From Planctomycetota bacterium (GTDB lineage Bacteria; Planctomycetota; Phycisphaerae; Sedimentisphaerales; Anaerobacaceae), in the NCBI GenBank assembly GCA_003644295.1, contig QNBZ01000066.1, positions 1 to 7,035 of the forward strand: a stretch of 7,035 nt of DNA, in the 5' to 3' direction. The notes beneath the pieces were generated by a model. It made no database searches and was not told the origin of the DNA. It worked only from the letters and a program-made list of their open reading frames with translations. This document shows positions 6,406-7,035 of the stretch, piece after piece (position 1 is the stretch's first letter; each line of letters opens with the position of its first letter). The position numbers and the translations under genes were made by a program.

Positions 6406-6861
6406 GTGGCTTGGGCTGATTTATTCGGCATAATTTTAGCTGTCATATTCGGTGCAGCAGTTGGGCTGGAGAGAGAAATCAGCGGCAAGTCCGCCGGGCT
6501 GAGGACTAATGTCTTAATATGCCTCGGTGCAGCAGTATTTACTATAATTTCCAAACGAATAGGTATCGAATCCGACTCAGTTACCAGAATAGCGGCACAA
6601 ATAGTTACGGGCGTCGGCTTCATTGGTGCCGGCGCCATCATTCAGGACAGAGGAGGCGTACACGGACTAACAACAGCGGCAACAATTTGGCTCGTAGCAA
6701 GCGTCGGTATGGCCTGTGGAGCAGGTATGTATACTCTGGGGGGATTGGTTACTCTGATAGCGATTTTGGTTCTTATTGGGTTGACGCATCTGACAAAGCT
6801 GATAGAAAAACGCTACAAATCCGAACGCAGGGAAAAAACGGCTGGAGAAAATATGGAATAA
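6406..6861 (+). CDS. MgtC/SapB-family inner membrane protein
   Basis: 151 residues, starting at a GTG 4 nt after the aroB' stop with AAGG (6395-6398) 7 nt upstream, so translation is probably coupled. The conserved MgtC/SapB core is clear: GAAVGLEREISGKSAGLRT (residues 16-34 region), RIAAQIVTGVGFIGAGAII (61-79) and GLTTAATIW (87-95). About five hydrophobic helices are seen (near 5-21, 34-48, 64-80, 93-108, 110-127), followed by a charged tail rich in Lys, Arg and Glu. It matches the short family form that lacks the C-terminal ACT-like domain of Salmonella MgtC. Family members are linked to low-magnesium growth, acid tolerance or inhibition of the F-type ATPase, but the role of short forms is not settled. 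No link to shikimate synthesis is known; the shared transcript is the only connection. Confidence 0.9.
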   Translation: MAWADLFGIILAVIFGAAVGLEREISGKSAGLRTNVLICLGAAVFTIISKRIGIESDSVTRIAAQIVTGVGFIGAGAIIQDRGGVHGLTTAATIWLVASVGMACGAGMYTLGGLVTLIAILVLIGLTHLTKLIEKRYKSERREKTAGENME

Positions 6862-6887
6862 TATCAATTTTTTCTGTGTCAACTGAA

Positions 6888-6953
6888 ACATGGGTAACAC
6901 TTTATACCGACTACATGGGTAACACTTTATACCGACTACATGGGTAACACTTT
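6888..6953. repeat. 25-bp direct repeats, two full copies and one partial; possible insertion sequence end
   Basis: A unit beginning ACATGGGTAACACTTT and ending ATACCGACT occurs without mismatch at 6888-6912 and 6913-6937, and its first 16 bases again at 6938-6953. Tandem copies of such a motif beside a TGTG-type tip (a candidate is TGTGTCAACTGAAAC at 6875) resemble the multiple transposase-binding sites at the ends of some insertion sequences, and GTGTTACCCATG on the reverse strand looks familiar from such elements. On the minus strand 6936-7034 is open for 32 codons from the window edge to a TAG inside the repeats, which could be a transposase tail. I do not recognise that tail, and no transposase motif is visible. 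The element type is not determined. Confidence 0.5.
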
Positions 6954-6954
6954 T

Positions 6955-7017
6955 CCAGGTTTATGTTCGCTTAGCTCCGCAGCTAGCTGCGGAGCTAAGC
7001 GGCTGTTTTTAACCTGG
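6955..7017. terminator. 34-bp perfect palindrome inside an outer inverted repeat; candidate terminator or element-internal hairpin
   Basis: CGCTTAGCTCCGCAGCT at 6968-6984 is followed directly by its exact reverse complement at 6985-7001. An outer pair, CCAGGTT at 6955-6961 and AACCTGG at 7011-7017, flanks it. The stem is GC-rich, and a run of five T at 7006-7010 follows after four bases, so it could act as an intrinsic terminator for the plus-strand operon, which has no other terminator after 6861. A stem with no loop bases and an outer second stem is unusual for a simple terminator. It may instead be a structural part of the mobile element suggested by the adjacent repeats. Confidence 0.5.
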
Positions 7018-7035
7018 CCTATCTGCCATTTTCTA

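Noticed and set aside
2614..6636. GGCGCC occurs about nine times in the window, more than the roughly two expected by chance.
   Set aside because: The sites fall in coding sequence, mostly where Gly, Ala or Gly-Ala pairs are encoded, so codon choice in Ala/Gly-rich enzymes is enough to explain it.
6519..6947. Plus-strand open frame overlapping the MgtC/SapB gene in another frame and ending in the direct repeats.
   Set aside because: The Arg/Tyr/Ser-rich translation has no family features, and the MgtC core in the other frame is unambiguous.

Overview
The window is a piece of a bacterial chromosome of moderate GC, most plausibly from a planctomycete (Phycisphaerae-like) or another environmental anaerobe. 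That placement is an inference from gene content only: archaeal-type early shikimate enzymes in a bacterial setting, a fused AroD-AroE protein, and a multi-PAS sensor kinase with a long leucine-heptad linker. No rRNA or marker gene is present to confirm it.

Layout. Two gene sets diverge from an AT-rich intergenic region (3751-3940). On the minus strand lie a bifunctional 3-dehydroquinate dehydratase/shikimate dehydrogenase (aroDE), then a CheD-like deamidase, then a membrane-anchored PAS-PAS sensor histidine kinase whose ATPase domain runs off the left edge. The junctions are 14 nt (aroDE-cheD, ATG start) and 1 nt (cheD-kinase), so the three look like one transcription unit. On the plus strand lie a 2-amino-3,7-dideoxy-D-threo-hept-6-ulosonate synthase (AroA'-type), an MNT nucleotidyltransferase antitoxin, a broken HEPN toxin gene, 3-dehydroquinate synthase II (AroB'-type), and a small MgtC/SapB-family membrane protein. 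After these come 25-bp direct repeats and a 34-bp perfect palindrome, which may be the edge of a mobile element and/or a terminator.

How the genes fit together. AroA', AroB' and the two domains of AroDE together form a complete route from L-aspartate semialdehyde plus 6-deoxy-5-ketofructose 1-phosphate to shikimate, bypassing the DAHP-synthase route. The MNT/HEPN pair sits between aroA' and aroB' and interrupts what would otherwise be a tight metabolic operon. The toxin half carries a one-base frameshift exactly at its active site, and the catalytic Arg of the RX4HXY motif reads as Trp. It looks like an inactivated toxin-antitoxin insertion with an intact antitoxin.

Most notable: the compact alternative shikimate cluster, the toxin lesion, the CheD-kinase pairing without visible chemotaxis genes, the 15-heptad leucine linker, the altered H-box of the kinase, and the repeat/palindrome structure at the right edge. 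I do not see convincing evidence for an entirely new system. The CheD plus kinase pair is the closest candidate for undescribed biology.
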